DNA of 64,000 bases, taken from Leptasterias polaris (Eukaryota; Echinodermata; Asteroidea; Forcipulatida; Asteriidae). The notes under the pieces are model-generated. The model did not search any database and was not told the DNA's origin. It saw nothing but the letters and a program-made list of their open reading frames with translations. Location of the stretch: the NCBI GenBank assembly GCA_037783415.1, contig JAZGTN010000151.1:496001-560000 (forward strand), in the 5' to 3' direction. This document shows, one piece after another, positions 30,880 to 45,800 of the stretch; the first letter of the stretch is position 1; every line of letters starts with the position of its first letter. The translations under genes were made by a program, and so were the position numbers.

Positions 30880-33800
30880 CTGGAGTGGAGAAAAGTGAAG
30901 GAAAAAAAAAAATCATTTATGCAATTGCAGTTAAAAAAAGACACAAATTTGTTGCCATGTTATTGGTCTAGCACGTAAGACATTTTTTGTAGAGGTTGTT
31001 AATTTATTTATCTATTTCTTTCAATTCTCAACACACTGAGCATTACAAATGCATTGTTTGGTATGCTTAAATCCTTTGATAGAATGCTAATATGTGTATG
31101 TTATTTTGTGCTTTATACCACTTTGGTCAATTTTTTACAGATGAGCAGAAAATCCTCACCAGAGGAAATCATTGTGTTTTATTGTCCCCCCGTCGAAGAA
31201 AATAAGCATCTTTTGAAAAAGATGGCTAGGGTCAAAAAGTTAGGCCATTGACAATTTCTGCTTTTATATCACAGGTCACTTTGTTCAGCAAGCAGTTTGT
31301 AACAGCTGATTCTTTTTTTTTTTGGGGGGGGGGGAGGGTGGTGGTTACAAACTTAAATTCAGATGATGCTCCACTTACTGCTGCAATCTACAGGTCGACA
31401 AGTAGTAAGCACACCGCTGTTTGGTGATGCCTGTAGACGAAACTCTGGTACAGCATTATCCTGCTTAGAGAATTTGGCACACATGTAGGTAACATCGGTA
31501 CACCGTTTCCTTCTCATGTCCAAACTGAATCGTACAGCAGCGAAATACACCGGCTCTGGACGGACGTAGCTGCGGTCGGTTTGTGTTTCAGAGAGTACCT
31601 GGCTGATGTGGCCTATCTGTGGACCCTGTCCACTTGCAGTTTTGCTACCCCACATCTCAACACGCCATAGGTTGGCTCCTCGAATGGTCGAGCTATCGTC
31701 TGCCATGTTAACTCTCACATCCAAGAACAGGTTGTTTTCTATGTCAGGCTGGATGGTTGCACCGGCCATATTGACTGACGTGACTGTAGCTACAGGTACA
31801 TTACTGTGCACCCTTGTATCAGCTGTAGTGTAAATGTGAAAAAGTTGTTTAAGATTGATTTATCTGTTTGGATAGCACTGACTGGGTTGTTAGTAACAGA
31901 CGGCTGGTTGCTTGACATTTTAGGAATTTCCTGTTTGGTAGACCACGGGTTCATTGAGTGTACCATGCAATGATGAGAACATCCAGTTACTGGTTTGGTT
32001 TAAGCAAGAAGTTAGAACTTATTTTGGCCCTCTACCCAATGTTGGCAATGTGCCACGTCTAAATTCAAACAGCCTCAATTAGGAGGTTTATTGTACAAAG
32101 GAGGATTTTTTGTAGACTGTTATAGATACTACTCACTTTCAAGACATGGCGATGGCTGGCATGATATGTAGGAGTCAGCATCACGGGGAAACGGTAAATT
32201 AAAGTCTGGCCAGGCTGTTTCCCCCTTGGCGATCTCCATGCACAAGAAGGGATACTGGCTATCACAGTGTGCCCTCCGTAGGTTGAAGGGAGTAGACATG
32301 TCAAAGTGCAGCTGTCCTGAGGGAATCAGGCTCCTGTCACGGTCCTCCTGACTCAGAATCTGCCTTTCATAGTTGACTTTCATAGGGTGTGTCCCCATTG
32401 CGTTGCTGTTGGCGAAGATGCCAACCCGCCATAACCCACTTGCGACACCCCCGTCGATTTGGTCAGAGGAGGGATGTGGGGTTATGTCCATCAGTATGCG
32501 GAGATCACTATCCCCATTTGAGTAGACTGTTGGTCCTAATAGTCTCCAATGGATCTTGGAGAACCTCGCCGTCTTCATTGTACCCGGATTGGGTTGAGCA
32601 CCACTATCAGGTCTACTATGATCAGGACCTCCAGTATGACCTGTTCACAGTGTTAGAAAAAGACTTTAGAAACTCAAAGAATATTGTCTTGGTTTGCAGT
32701 ATGGATGTTACCTCGTCTACAAACATTGATCAGTTCGTCAGATACATTTTAATAGTTGTGCTTCAGGCATTGCCAACATGATCAGAACTGTTTTTGGTCT
32801 GGATATATACTTGCCTTCTGGACAGATGGACCTCTGACAACTGACAGTGACATCCCCATTGGTAAGTGGCATATAAAAATCTGGAACAGCAAGACTGTCC
32901 TTTCCAAATTCAATGCAGAAGTACTTGTATGGACCACAGCCCAGCTGTCTCATGTCAAACCTCGTGTTGACATCAAATTTCAAGGGTATATTCGGGGCGA
33001 AGACTCTGCGAGCATCATGCATCTGAAGAATCTGTGAGAAACCAACAAATTGAGCTTCACAAATTATTGTTCTATAAATTTGTGTGCCTTATGAAGGAAG
33101 ATGAGCTACTTAATGTTTAGTACTGTCTCAATGAATTTTGCTCTTGTCTTGATGAGATGTGATCATATTAATAATGATAATACTCAAGGTTCTTATAAAG
33201 TGCACTTGTCCTGTGAAATAGATCAAGGCGCTTGAGAAAGAAAACATAAACTGTTTTAGTGAGTTCTTAATTGTTCACTCCAGCAGTTTCTTGAACTTGA
33301 TAATTGAGTTGGTTTGACGAACTTGGATGAACTTGTTCCACTGGTAGGAGCCACTGTAACCTAATGTACCGTGACAAACCTTGTTACAAATGGGTGTGAT
33401 GAGAGTGGTTGAATCATTTAGTTTGTAGAGGTGGCTGTCGCAATGGTATACAGTAAGAATATTTGTTAGGTAATCGGATGTTCACTGTTGACATTTGTGG
33501 GTGTTGATTTATGTCAATTAGCTATATTGTAAATTTTATATAATATATTTAAGACTGCATTAGGAATATTTTTAATACCTGTGGATTGTAATCGTATCGA
33601 TCCTGGTAAGGCTCCACTCCATGTTGGACTCTGCTCCCGTAGACGCCAATACGCCACAGGTTCTGTCCACTGATAACGTCAGTGTCTGCTCTTGCCGTAA
33701 CATTAACAAATACCCTGAGGTCCGTCAATCCATTAGCATTGATATTTGTGTTGCCAATTCTCCAACTGAAATTGTTGACTCTTGCAACGTTTTGGTTTGG

Positions 33801-36800
33801 AGCTGGCTCAGGCTCGGGTTCGGGGTAGGGTTGATCTGTGATGGAATGAGGAGAAATGAGATATTTTTTTTACACAACACTCTGTGCCTGTTTAGTAGTG
33901 TCCAAAATATGAATACATTTCAAAAAATTAGTGTAGAGAAATAGATTATTTAGACTCCATCAGTACAACTCCCCTACAGGAGCTACATTGTACTTGTACG
34001 TGATTTTTGCAAAGTTGTTGTAAAAACAAACTCATGGTACCAACAGTTGGTACCATGAGTTTGTTTCTGAAAGATACTTCCAACCACCTTTCAGATCATG
34101 AATCTAATACTGTTCGAACTAGTCATTAAAACTCATGTTGACACTTAGCTCAATGGAACAGCTAGAAAGACTGTCAAGTTGAGCAATATTGAAGGTGACT
34201 AGTAAGTAATTGGATGGGAGACCATTCTATACATATTGTCATGATTGGTGGTTTGTCAGGGACATGGTAGGGCTCCTTAACATCAAGCCTGCCTCTTTCG
34301 AATGGGATGTAAAACTGTAGTTTCTGTACACCATCCAGGACACGAAATGTGAAAGAGAAGGGGCTCGCCCTGATAGTTCTAGATCAGCTGCCTAGGGCAC
34401 ACTCTCTGAGCTTGTGTTGAATATCGTATAAGTGTTGTACATAAATGAATATTTTTTTTATTATAAAGTATTATTAGATTGGCAAGACTGTTTTTGTTAC
34501 CATCTAAAATCATTTTCATATCGCCTGTATGCAGACGTTTTCTGCTTTTGGAGCAGCGCTTAACAAATTTTCTATTTCATAACCACTGCTAACCGTAAGC
34601 ACAGCATAGACCCGCTAACTTGCTGGCGGTTCTTGTAGGCAAATGAGTGAAATTGCCCTAAAATCTAGTGAAATACACTATTGCTTTCTAGTTAACAGCT
34701 TTATGGAATTGTCCACTTGGCCAGTCGATCGTTACTCACTAAACATTTCATACCCAACAGTACTAGCAAGTTAAAATAGAGTTGGTTTGAACGGCGCTGT
34801 TTCTGGTAAACAAAATTCACTTACCTTGACAGAAATATGGCCGACAGCTTACATGTGCTCCATTTTCAATGGGGAAATTGAATTCTGGAGAAGGGTAGCT
34901 GTGCTGAGCAAACTCTATGCACAGGTATCTGTGAAGGTCACAACCAAAGTTTTCTAATGGGAAACGAGTGTCAACGTCAAACACAAGAGGTGCATTTGGG
35001 CGCAGGGGTGTCTTCGCCTGCTTTGGTGTCAGGATTTGTTCATCGTAGTGGAGCCTCTCGGGTCCCGTTCCATCTTTGTACATGTTGCCGTAGAGTCCGA
35101 TTCTCCACAGTCGTTTCCCAGTAATGGTGTCAGTGTCGAGATTGGGGAACAATGTTGCATGGATGTTAAGGTTTGTTATGCGACCAGCACGGACTTCTCC
35201 AGGTGTTGGGACCCAACTGATGTTATAGAACCTTGCTGTGGGCAGGCTTTGATCTATCCCTCCTTGATGACCTCCAGGAGTATGACCACCAGGAGTATGA
35301 CCTGTGTTTGCTGTAAAGGTTCGCAATGAAAAACTAGGACATTATGGTCTAATAAGTAGAACTTTAACAAATGAAGAGTGGCGTAACTAGACATTTTCAT
35401 CTGGGGGTGGGCTGCAGCAAAAACTAGGTTTGAATTCATTGCAGAAAGACATATTGTTGTAGCCCAGTAATGGAGTTATCAATTTTTCACTGCACAGTTG
35501 CTGTATAATAATCAATTCAAGATTGATCAGCCGGATTTCCACGAACAGACTCATTGATTTGATCTTATTTTGTGTACTTTGCTGAAGAGAAGTGAGGAAT
35601 ATTAAAGTTTTCGACTTGAAATTCAAAAGCGCCGAGTCCTGTATCTCTGAGTGTTACATTGCCACGTAAGTTCTATGCCATATATCCTCAGTTTAAGTTA
35701 CGACTTGTTCTTTTATCAAATATTTGGCCGACTGCATAGTGTTATATTTATTTTACTTTAATACTCACGATTACAGGAAACGCGTTGACAGGCAACAAGG
35801 CTATCCTTGCTACCAAGCCGGAGAATGAAGGAGGGTGAGGAGTATCTATTTTTTGCAAACTCTATGCAGAGATAAGGGTGGACACAACCAATATTGCTTA
35901 AGTCAAATGGTGTTGATATGCCAAACTCAAGCCTTTGCTTTGGAGTTACAGCATTGTTCTGATCACTTCTCGATAGGACATTAGGTTGCTCCTGATACCG
36001 TGTCCCTGCTCCATCAGCTGCATCACTTCCAAATAGCCCAACCCTCCAGAGTCTACTGCCTGAGAGAGGATTAGTATGGGGATTGGGTGTCAGCGTTACG
36101 TTTAGGTTGATGTCACCAGGCCTGTCTTGAGTGCTTGGGAGGCGACCCCAATTGAGTTTAGAAAAGATTACAAATGCTCCCTCTGCTGGCGTCTCAGGCG
36201 GGTTGCCACCACCATGACCTGTGTTAGTAGGGGTCTGGCTTCCACTATCTGCATAGAGAAAACATCAAGTCAAAATTATTTCGTGAGTTCTAGATGATCA
36301 TAAAGCATTCTCTGCTGGATTGCCAAGAAGTTCATGTTTCTTTTTCATCAAATAATTCCGTGGCTTAAAATTGTATACTTACCATCACATGTAAGCCTCT
36401 TACATGAAATGAGGGTGTCTGTGCCACCAAGATTAATACTGAATGTCACTGAGGAGTATCTGTTTTTAGAGAACTCTATACAAAGGAAAGGATGTGCACA
36501 TCCAGCTTCTGCCAAATCAAAGATTCTTTCGACACTAAACTCCAAGTTCTGTCCAGGTATTACTGGTTTGTTCAGCTCGCCACCAGTAAGGACATTGCTA
36601 ATTTCACGAAACCTCATCTGAGATCCATCTGCTCTGTCACTCCCAAACATTGTCATCTTCCACATGTTGTAACCCTCAACTGAACTGCTGTGAGTTCCTG
36701 GTGTCAGCAGTGCCCTAAAAGTCACTACCGATGGGTTGTCCGCTGAGGTAGTGGGACGGGTCCAACGAAGGCTAGAAAGGGCCACAGCACCTCCACTTTG

Positions 36801-39800
36801 TGGGTTACCACCATGGGAAGGCTCTCCCATCCCACCACCACGGGAAGGCTCTCCCATCCCACCACCATTGCTACCAGTATTAGGAGGGTTACCACCACCC
36901 TGACCTCCACCATCTTTAAGAAGAAGAAGAAGAAAGTTACTTCCATTGGATACAGGGAGGTCCATAAAACAATATGATTCAATGTTTAAGCTGTCGGTTA
37001 AATTTACTCTTGGGATGTCCATGGCAGTAGATTAAGCATTGTTACTAGATAAAGAGAGACAGAGAGAGGGGGAATAGGGAGATGAGAGCATGGTACACTA
37101 CATGGATAATACAGACAGAGAGAGCGTACCTGGATAAAACATTTGATGGACAAGAACAAAAGCTTCTGAACTGAAATGAAAACTTGCCAATAATACTAAC
37201 CAGCACACGTAAGACTCTTGCATGAAACGAGCGTGTCCGTGTCACCAAGATTAAGGTCAAACGGTACAGATGAATATCTGTTCTTGGCAAACTCCAAACA
37301 AAGATAACGATGTGCACAACCGGCGTCGGCCAAATCAAAGATTCTTTCGATCTCAAACTCCAAGTTCTGTCCAGGTTTTACTGGTTTGTTTAGCTCGCTA
37401 CCAGTAAGAACATTGCTTATTTCACGAAACCTCATCTCAGATCCATCTGCTCTGTCACTTCCGAACATTGTCATCTTCCACAAGTTGAAACCCTCAATTT
37501 GGCCGCTGTGAGACTGAGGTGTCAACATTACCCTAAAGGTGATTTTAGATGGGTCGTCCACTTTTGTCGTTGGATGGCTCCAACGGAGGCTAGAGAGGGC
37601 CACTGGTGCGTCGCCACCCTGACGCGGTCGTCGATAAGGAGCAGAAGGGTTGCCTCCACCATCACTACCACGATCTTTGAAAAAAAAATGCATTTATTGA
37701 AATGGGTGTGTGTGACGGGGGAGGCTTTATACGGGAGTGCCCTTTCGGGGTCTTTTACACTATGGAACATTGGACCCCACAAGGGAATTTTTTGTTCAAC
37801 CTGGACTCCACAAGAGAATTCTTTAGAAAAGGGAATAATAGAACAACAATAGCAGGACCCCACAAACTGAATCCGTAAGGTTGTATACGTACATGTGTGT
37901 TTGGTTTACACATGACTGTGTGTTCGGTTTACAGTTTGTTGGATTGTGCTTTTTGGAGAGTAAGGTATATTGGTAAAACACTTGATGGACAAGACTGATA
38001 TAGCTTCTAAAATGTATCTAAAATCGAAGGGTTGACAAATGATCTCCTACCCGGCCGCACCAGACTGTCCTGAGCTAATTGTATTTGAGGCAACAGTTAT
38101 AGCTTTTATTTATTCTTCTTTGTGACTTAGGTAATCGACATTCCCGGTTAACGGTTTAAACTATACTTGGTAAACCGCATACTCTACGCCTGTTCAAGGT
38201 TAAATTGCAAATATAAGTTAATGGTTAAACTGAAACATTTTACATACCATCACATGTAAGCTTCTTGCACGAAACGAGTGTGTCTGTGGCACCAACATCA
38301 AGATTGAATGATTCCGTGGAGTACGCGTTTTTAGCAAATTCTAAACAAAGATAAGGATGGGCGCAACCGGCTTCTGCCAAGTTGAAGATTCTTTTGATAT
38401 CAAACTCCATGTCCTGTCCACGTATAACTGGCTTGTTCAGATTGCCGCCGAACAGGACATTGTTGATCTCGCGAAACTTCATTCCAGAGCCATCTGCGTT
38501 GTCGCTTCCAAACATCGTCAACTTCCACATGTTGTAACCCTCGATTGGGCTGCTGTAAGATTGTGGTGTGAGCAACACCCTAAAGTTGACCTCTGATGGT
38601 TTTTCCGCTGAGATAGTTGGACGGGTCCAACGAAGATTATAGAGGGCCACGGCGTCTCCCGTGGGTCGTGCTTGATGAGTGCTAGTTTTTGGTGGAGTTC
38701 CACCACCATGCCCTTCTGTCTCATGACCGGTACCTCCCATCCCACCTGTGTGTACACTGCCACCACCACCGTTGTGACTACCAGCACCACCGTGATTTCC
38801 AGCCTCTGTAGAGATATAATTTTCAATCCAACTGTTCACATTTAGAGAGCTAATAGGTGTCAGTATACCATGAACAGATTAGAGCGTTTAGGGCTCGCAA
38901 ATAATGCGGTGGCATGCCCCCACGTTGCTGAGCAGACAATACCGATTTGATCTTTCCAACTTGTTAAAGTTCTTTCATTAGAAAAACAAAACATTTCTTA
39001 CTGCAGTGAAATCTCACACAGATGATATTTTACAGTCTGAATAGTGTTTGTATAAACTATCTTTGCAATTTTTTCCTTATAATTATCATAAACATTGTCT
39101 ATAATGAGGAACCATTGTAAATTTAAACACATGTTTCTCTATTTTTGAGCTTGATACAGATCAAAATTTAATTGCCATTTTCTGGCAAGACAAATAAAGT
39201 TAGGACTTTTTGTATGAATGATAACAAGTTACCCACCTGTACATGAAATGTTTTGGCAAGAAACAAAGGTGTCCTCGTTTCCAAGTGCAAGTTTAAAGGG
39301 TGGAATGGAATCCTGAAGTTTGGTGAACTCGATGCATTCATATCGGTGCCTGCAGCCCATGTCCCTGATATCATTCGGCGTCCTTATGGTAAAGTCAAGG
39401 GTCTCTTCAAGTACTAATGGTTTGCTGCGATCGCTATTTGATAAGATGTTCTCTATTTCTTCAAATCGTGTTCCGGTGCCGTCTGAGACGTCACTTCCAA
39501 ACAGGCCCACCCTCCACAAATTGCGTCCGGAGATTGGACTGCTGAGGGGGTGTGGTGTTAGCTGCATGACGAGGTCCTTATCACCGTACCTGTCTGGTGC
39601 TTGACGCCTGCCCCACCTGACATTCGCGAAGGCAGCAAACAGTGAGTCTTCTTGAGATGGATCACCATGACCTCCAGTGCCGTGGTTTGAACCTCCTGTT
39701 CCAGTCTCGTGACCCATATTCCCACCGGTATGGCTCTCGCTGCCGCCATGGCCTGTGCTTCCCCCAGTGTGAGTACTCCCGCCTGTTGATAACAAAAATA

Positions 39801-42800
39801 CAATTTGTTGTCGGTGGATGTTTAAAAAAATAATAATCGTTGATTTGAAGATCTAGATTTATTAATTTTATTATTACTATTTTAAAAATATTATTATGTC
39901 TGGTTGTGAAGCCAAGGATTTTCAGAACTTAAGCGAACTTAATCACTATACTACTACGAGCCAAGAAACCCATGAAGAATTTTCAAGGGGGAAATCCACG
40001 CAATCAGTAGGGACTGAAAACCCAATCCACATTGTGACCCGGCAGGATAAGAACCGGGGTTCCAGAGGTAAAAGGCGAGGAAAGATACAAGGTCGGGCGT
40101 GTTTCTTCTTGGTGGTTTATTAGTGCTTGTGCATAAGTTGCTAAATACGTTAACTTAACGGTACAGCTAATGAGAAGTAATAAACAATTTACCTTGGCAC
40201 CACGGCCATGCCTTGCACGAGGCAATTCGCTCGGTTACTCCATCATTGTCTTCTTGAGGCAAAGGCAAGACGAAATATGGTTCTGGGGAGTCTCCTTGTG
40301 TGAACTCAAGGCAGATATAATTCAGCTCTCCACAGCCCAAACCTGTCACATCGAACTGGGCGTTGATGTCAGTAAGCTCCAGGTCGATGTTTGGACCAAG
40401 GGGAGCTGATTGCCGTTCGTATGACAATATTTGACGGGTGTATCTTTCCTTTGGACCGAGAGGGTCGCTGTCCTCGCTGGCGTACAAGCCTACTCGCCAT
40501 AGACCCTCACCCGAGATATCGTCTGATCTTTGGTGAGCCGGGGCGGTGACTGTAATGGCGAGATCACTCGGCGCTGGGCTGTTGTTATGACTAACTTTCA
40601 GATTCCAGCTTAGAGATGCCACTCGCCCCGTTTTCGATTCTGTGGTGCCTCCGTTACCCCCGTTGATGCCTGGACGATTGCCCCCTGGAAAGAGAATGTG
40701 CAGAAAATGTTGTGTTCAAGGTTTAGGAAATGACACACCGGAGCTTAAAAAAGAAAAATACAATAACAACCTGATGCAGAAGTAGCCACTTTGAGATACG
40801 TTGGAGACAACACTAATAATGCACTGTTTTGTTTGGGTGAACATTTTCATTTACACCCTAAACAAAACAGTACACTCATATAGGCTTACTGTCCACCACA
40901 TCTCGAAAAGGTTAATGGGTGGCGTATTTCGCAATGAGTTTTCACTATTAATATGTTTGAAATAATTATACAATATCCCACGATATCACCTTTTGTTGAT
41001 GATGTTGAAATACTCAGGATTCGTGAAAATCCCCGCGGTTCAAGTAAATATATAACGTACACAATTGCAAACGTTTAAAATTAACATTTTTAGGGACGGC
41101 TCCCATTAGCCTTTTTGAGATATGGTGGACACTATAGGAGTACACTGTTTGGTTCGGCTGTACACAGACAGATTTACCCAAACCTAATATAGTGTCATAG
41201 TATAGTGTCCGCCATATCTCAAAATGGCTTATGGAGGAGTGTGATTCTCTGGAAAAACTTGTGCAGATGTTTACATTAACAAAAACAAAGTTTGTCTTTA
41301 CAATCAGACTTATTTTCCTACCTGGGTTGCTGCACGGTATCTCTTTGCAGATGAGTATGGAATCATCCGTAGAACTGATATCAAGGCTTTCTGGAATCAA
41401 GAGGAAATCCTGATTTGTTGTCTCACTTTTTCCAAGCTCGGCACAGAGGTAGCCGTACTCAGAGCAACCCAGTCCGGTCACCGGGAAATGCGTCTCGATG
41501 TCCTCAATCACGAGGTTACTGTTCGGTCTGAGATCAACGGACGTCTGACTCCTTGAGAGTATCTGCTTCCGGAAGGCAAACCTTTCACCTTCCCCGTAGA
41601 TGTTCTTGCTGCCGAACAGGCCGACGCGAACGAGGTTATTGCCTGACACGCGGTCGCCTATCCCGAGGATTTGTGCATTTATGGTAACGGTGACGTCATA
41701 GTCACCGTCTGAGCGACGACTTCCAGCTTTGAGTCCCCAACCCAGCTCGCCGACGTAGACTCGCTTACGGCCGTCATCTGTGAGGAAGAAGAACGTACAA
41801 TTAGTAATGGTCTTTCATGCCAACAGGACAGAAGTTTACGTTTAAAATACACAGTTCACTTTATTCACCTGGAATTTCTCGTTCGGGCTGCCCGTTACAA
41901 GGAACCTGTTTACATGCGACGAATACACTGTTTTCTTCTGGTCCAGAATTCCCCGTGAAAGGGAAGGGCGGTTGGGGAGAATCTCCTTTGGTAAACTCCA
42001 AGCACAGGAACGTGTACCGTGAACAACCCACTGCGGCAACGTCGAATTCTGCTTCAACATTCATAACAATAGCCCTGCAGGAAATCAGAAAACAAATATA
42101 TGGTTATTTGAGTTTCAAGATCCAAGCCCTGCCTTTCATTACTTCACTCTAACAAAAGTATATAACCAATAAGATAATTTTGTCTCATCAAGGGATCAAA
42201 TAAAATAAAATGAGACCATCGCCACAAAGCTATTGCAAGAAAAACGTCACATATGGGTCGGCTTTGTTGTAAAAAGGTACGTCCTGCATGTGAAATCTTA
42301 GAAAGAATCTGCAGATTGTACATAATTGCACGTTGACAAGAAATCATTCGGGTACAATAACTGTCACTATAGACTCATAAAGTCATATAGACTGTTGTAT
42401 TATAGGGGGAAAATACACGGGTCATCAAGTATAGACTTTTATCATTGTATGGCAATCTTTTTTGGGTTCCATTCTCACACAGTGATAATGACAGCTCTTC
42501 TCATTCCATTTAAAGGGACCAGACTACGTTTCTCCTTTCAGCCTCAGTTCGGAATACGTTGGGATGAATGACAGAAAAGCAAAATGGTCACTGCTCTTTG
42601 TGGCCTTACTTTCCGGCTGCGAAAGTTGTAGAAGCTTGTGAGTCATCTAGAAGTTGTGGTATGTAGCCGAGTCTTGGACCCGACCCATCTTCGAAACGAC
42701 TGCCGTAGATTCCCATCTTCCAGAGGCTCCGGCCAGAGATGCTCTCCCCAGTGGAGTTGGACATGATGAGGGATTCAAGTTCCACCCTTGTCCCGTCAGT

Positions 42801-45800
42801 CCCCCTGGCTGACCAGAATATGCTGTCAATTATAACACCTGGGGGGAAAGTTTGAAAGTGGGATATGTGTCATCGAGAGGAAAATGTGTTGGATTTTCTT
42901 TTTGAAAAACCGTTTTCTGTTTTTTCAGATCGGGTACCTATCGTGTTCATTTGACTCCACAGAGGACAAACTCAAATAAAATTCAACCAAACTGCTATAC
43001 ATTTAGTGGCACCAGTCTGAGCCGTATTTTGAATATTTAGCATAATAGTTAATTCATTTGATGCTCGATATGGTGCACGGTGGTACCCCCACTATCTTGT
43101 ATTAATTGTGTGCTTGAAATAACAGGAATTCTTTGGCTGATTTTAGGGGGGTACATTACAAGAGGAACATTAAGGGGTAGGGGAACATTAAGGGGTATAC
43201 CCTCTGCCCCCATATCGGGCTAAGTAAAACTACAGACTACTGCGTGCCAAGGTGGGATATTGTTATAGTACCTGTCCTGCACGGTCCATAGTGCTTCCTT
43301 TGTAGCAGGTAGCTGTTTGGGTCTTCACTACATCGGTTCTCGTTGTCCAAGGCACATTCTGTGGCGTAGGTCATCCCATCGGACCCGCAGACAATGTTAC
43401 CAGATTCGGGGCATTCGTAGCGGCACGCTGGGGTTTTTAGCGGGGGCTCTGTGATCAGTTAACATAACAAGAACTTTGAAAATCAACGTTTGGCAGGAAA
43501 ACCATTGCATTCTATTTAGTTGATAAATTTTGAGTTATTATTATTTATTTTTTAAATTTTATAATACCAGTTATTTAAGTACGTACCGGTGCCAGGTACG
43601 CACGAGAGCTCAAAGCACATAATGGCTGATTCGAAATGGCCCGGCATGGTCAATACGTAATCCGGACGCGGGTCGCTTCCCTTGGAGAACTCCGTGCAGA
43701 GGTACCGCAGCTCATCGCATCCGATTATACTGACGTCAAATTCGGCCACGATATTCTTGATGGTCATCTTGTCACCAGCGCCTAGGGGCGTAGCGGCCTG
43801 TTCTTCGCTCAGAATCTGTGGGATGTGGTTGACCTTATTGCACCATCCGTCGTCGTAACGGCAGCCGTATATACCGAGCTTCCACAGGTCACGCCCCTGG
43901 ACTGGCTGGCTGCCGGCGGCGCTCTCGACAATAATTTCGAAGACAATCTGACTCAATGGGTCACTTGCATCAAATTTACTCTCGAAAGCCGTCAGGATTG
44001 CCTCTGCAGAAAACAATAAATCAACAAATAAATATTTGTTGGAGTGTTTGTTAGTTTTTAGTTTCATTTCTTCTGTTGATTTTGTTTTTTTAAATCATGA
44101 GATATTCATGTTTAACTCGAAAGATGTCAGCAACGTCTGAAAAGCTCAAGGGAATGTCTGAAGAAATGCGGAGTATAAATGCAGTGCGTGTCCACTATGG
44201 TGTCATTAGGCCTGAACAAAATAATACTCAACTAAGTTCCAATGAAGAGAGCGAAGAGCGGGGGTTAATGAAGGATAGATACCGAAGAGAGAATCAGAAT
44301 TAACATCGCATCCAAGTGTGTAAAAAATAACACCAATGCAATTGTTTCGGCAGACAAAAGTGTTATTTTAAAACCATAGGCCTATGGTGTAAATTTTTAT
44401 TCTTTTGGGTATCTATTATTATGTGACAACAGCCAGGGCCCAATTTCATAGAGCTGCTTAAGTGGAAAAAGTAGCTAAGCACAAGAAATTCATGCTTAGT
44501 AGAATAAGGTTACCAGCCAAAACACCATGTCACATATATTATTTGTGACTGGCATCCTGCTTATGCTTGCTTAGCAGAACATTGTTAAGAAATATTGTCT
44601 GTTTAAGCAGCTCTATGAAATTGGGCCCTGGTGTCAATTTTATCCTTAAGTAAGGCCTCGCGAGTATGCCAAAAATTAAGTAGGCTACTTAATGTCACGT
44701 CAAAACTTTCCAGAAGTTATGCGCATACTATTTCTCTGTGATATTCTCCTGATATTCTCTGTGGTATTGCGCGCTAAACTGGAGACCAGTTGGGAGCATA
44801 ATACTCGGTAAATTCTGTGAAATTGAATCTGGCGACAAATGATTTCTCCATGTGACCCCAACCAAGGCAAGGGTGAACTCTGGTGTAAGTTACACCACAT
44901 AAAATCGAGAATTGTAATAAAGTGCTGTAATATGAAGCAACGGGAGGTCTTTAATCGGGGCAATGTTATACTTCTTTTTACTTCACAAAAAAAGCGGTCA
45001 TAAAAACAAAAATGTTCCCGTTTTTAGGTCACGGTCTCACACTTGTTAAGAGGATAGCCTGCATGGTGGGTACAAATTATTAGATATTAAAAAGCAGGCA
45101 GACATTTCTCCTCAAGCCTCCAAAACAAAAACGTGTCGATAATATTGGGTTTACCTTTTGATTTAATTTGTTTAGGCCTTGGACGATCACGTCGTCTTTG
45201 CTCTGGGAAAAATTTGAGTACGACACTGAAATTCGTTTACTCTTTGAAAAGTCTCTTGGTATGGTACTTTGATATCTTAAGGGGTAAATTAATTTGAAAA
45301 GTTCATCTCGTGAAATTCGTTGCATCTAGTCCATGGAGTTATGTGTGAGTGGTACAAACGTCGGGTTCAAACTTGTATTTAATGAACTTTTAATTACTTG
45401 CCTCATACGCCATTTTGTTTCAATTACAATTCGATACAAACCAATCACAACAAATTTGAGAATAAATACAAAAACACACAAAAATTGTATCATACAGGAA
45501 CCCATCTTACATGCTGAAGCCGGGGAGCCAAAAGGTGGTCACCGCATTTATTGAAAGAGCTCGTTACAGTAAAGCCATTGGCAGATCTAGAAATCTACAT
45601 TATAGGCGTCAAAGCGATACGGGATCTACTGTGAATCAAATATACATTGTTTCAAAAACCCCGTCGACTTCAAAGTCCTGTAAGAATGCAACAGATAGGG
45701 CCTACCCGTCAATCTGGGAGGTTGAAACCCGCTGCGTTGTTGCCGTTAGCTCTGACTTTAAGTTTAAGCACCTTTCAACCTCTCTCAAATTGGGGATTTG

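Noticed and set aside
30558..30971. Plus-strand ORFs opposite D14
   Set aside because: They are antisense shadows of the conserved minus-strand repeat exon. The same applies to plus-strand ORFs over D5-D13.
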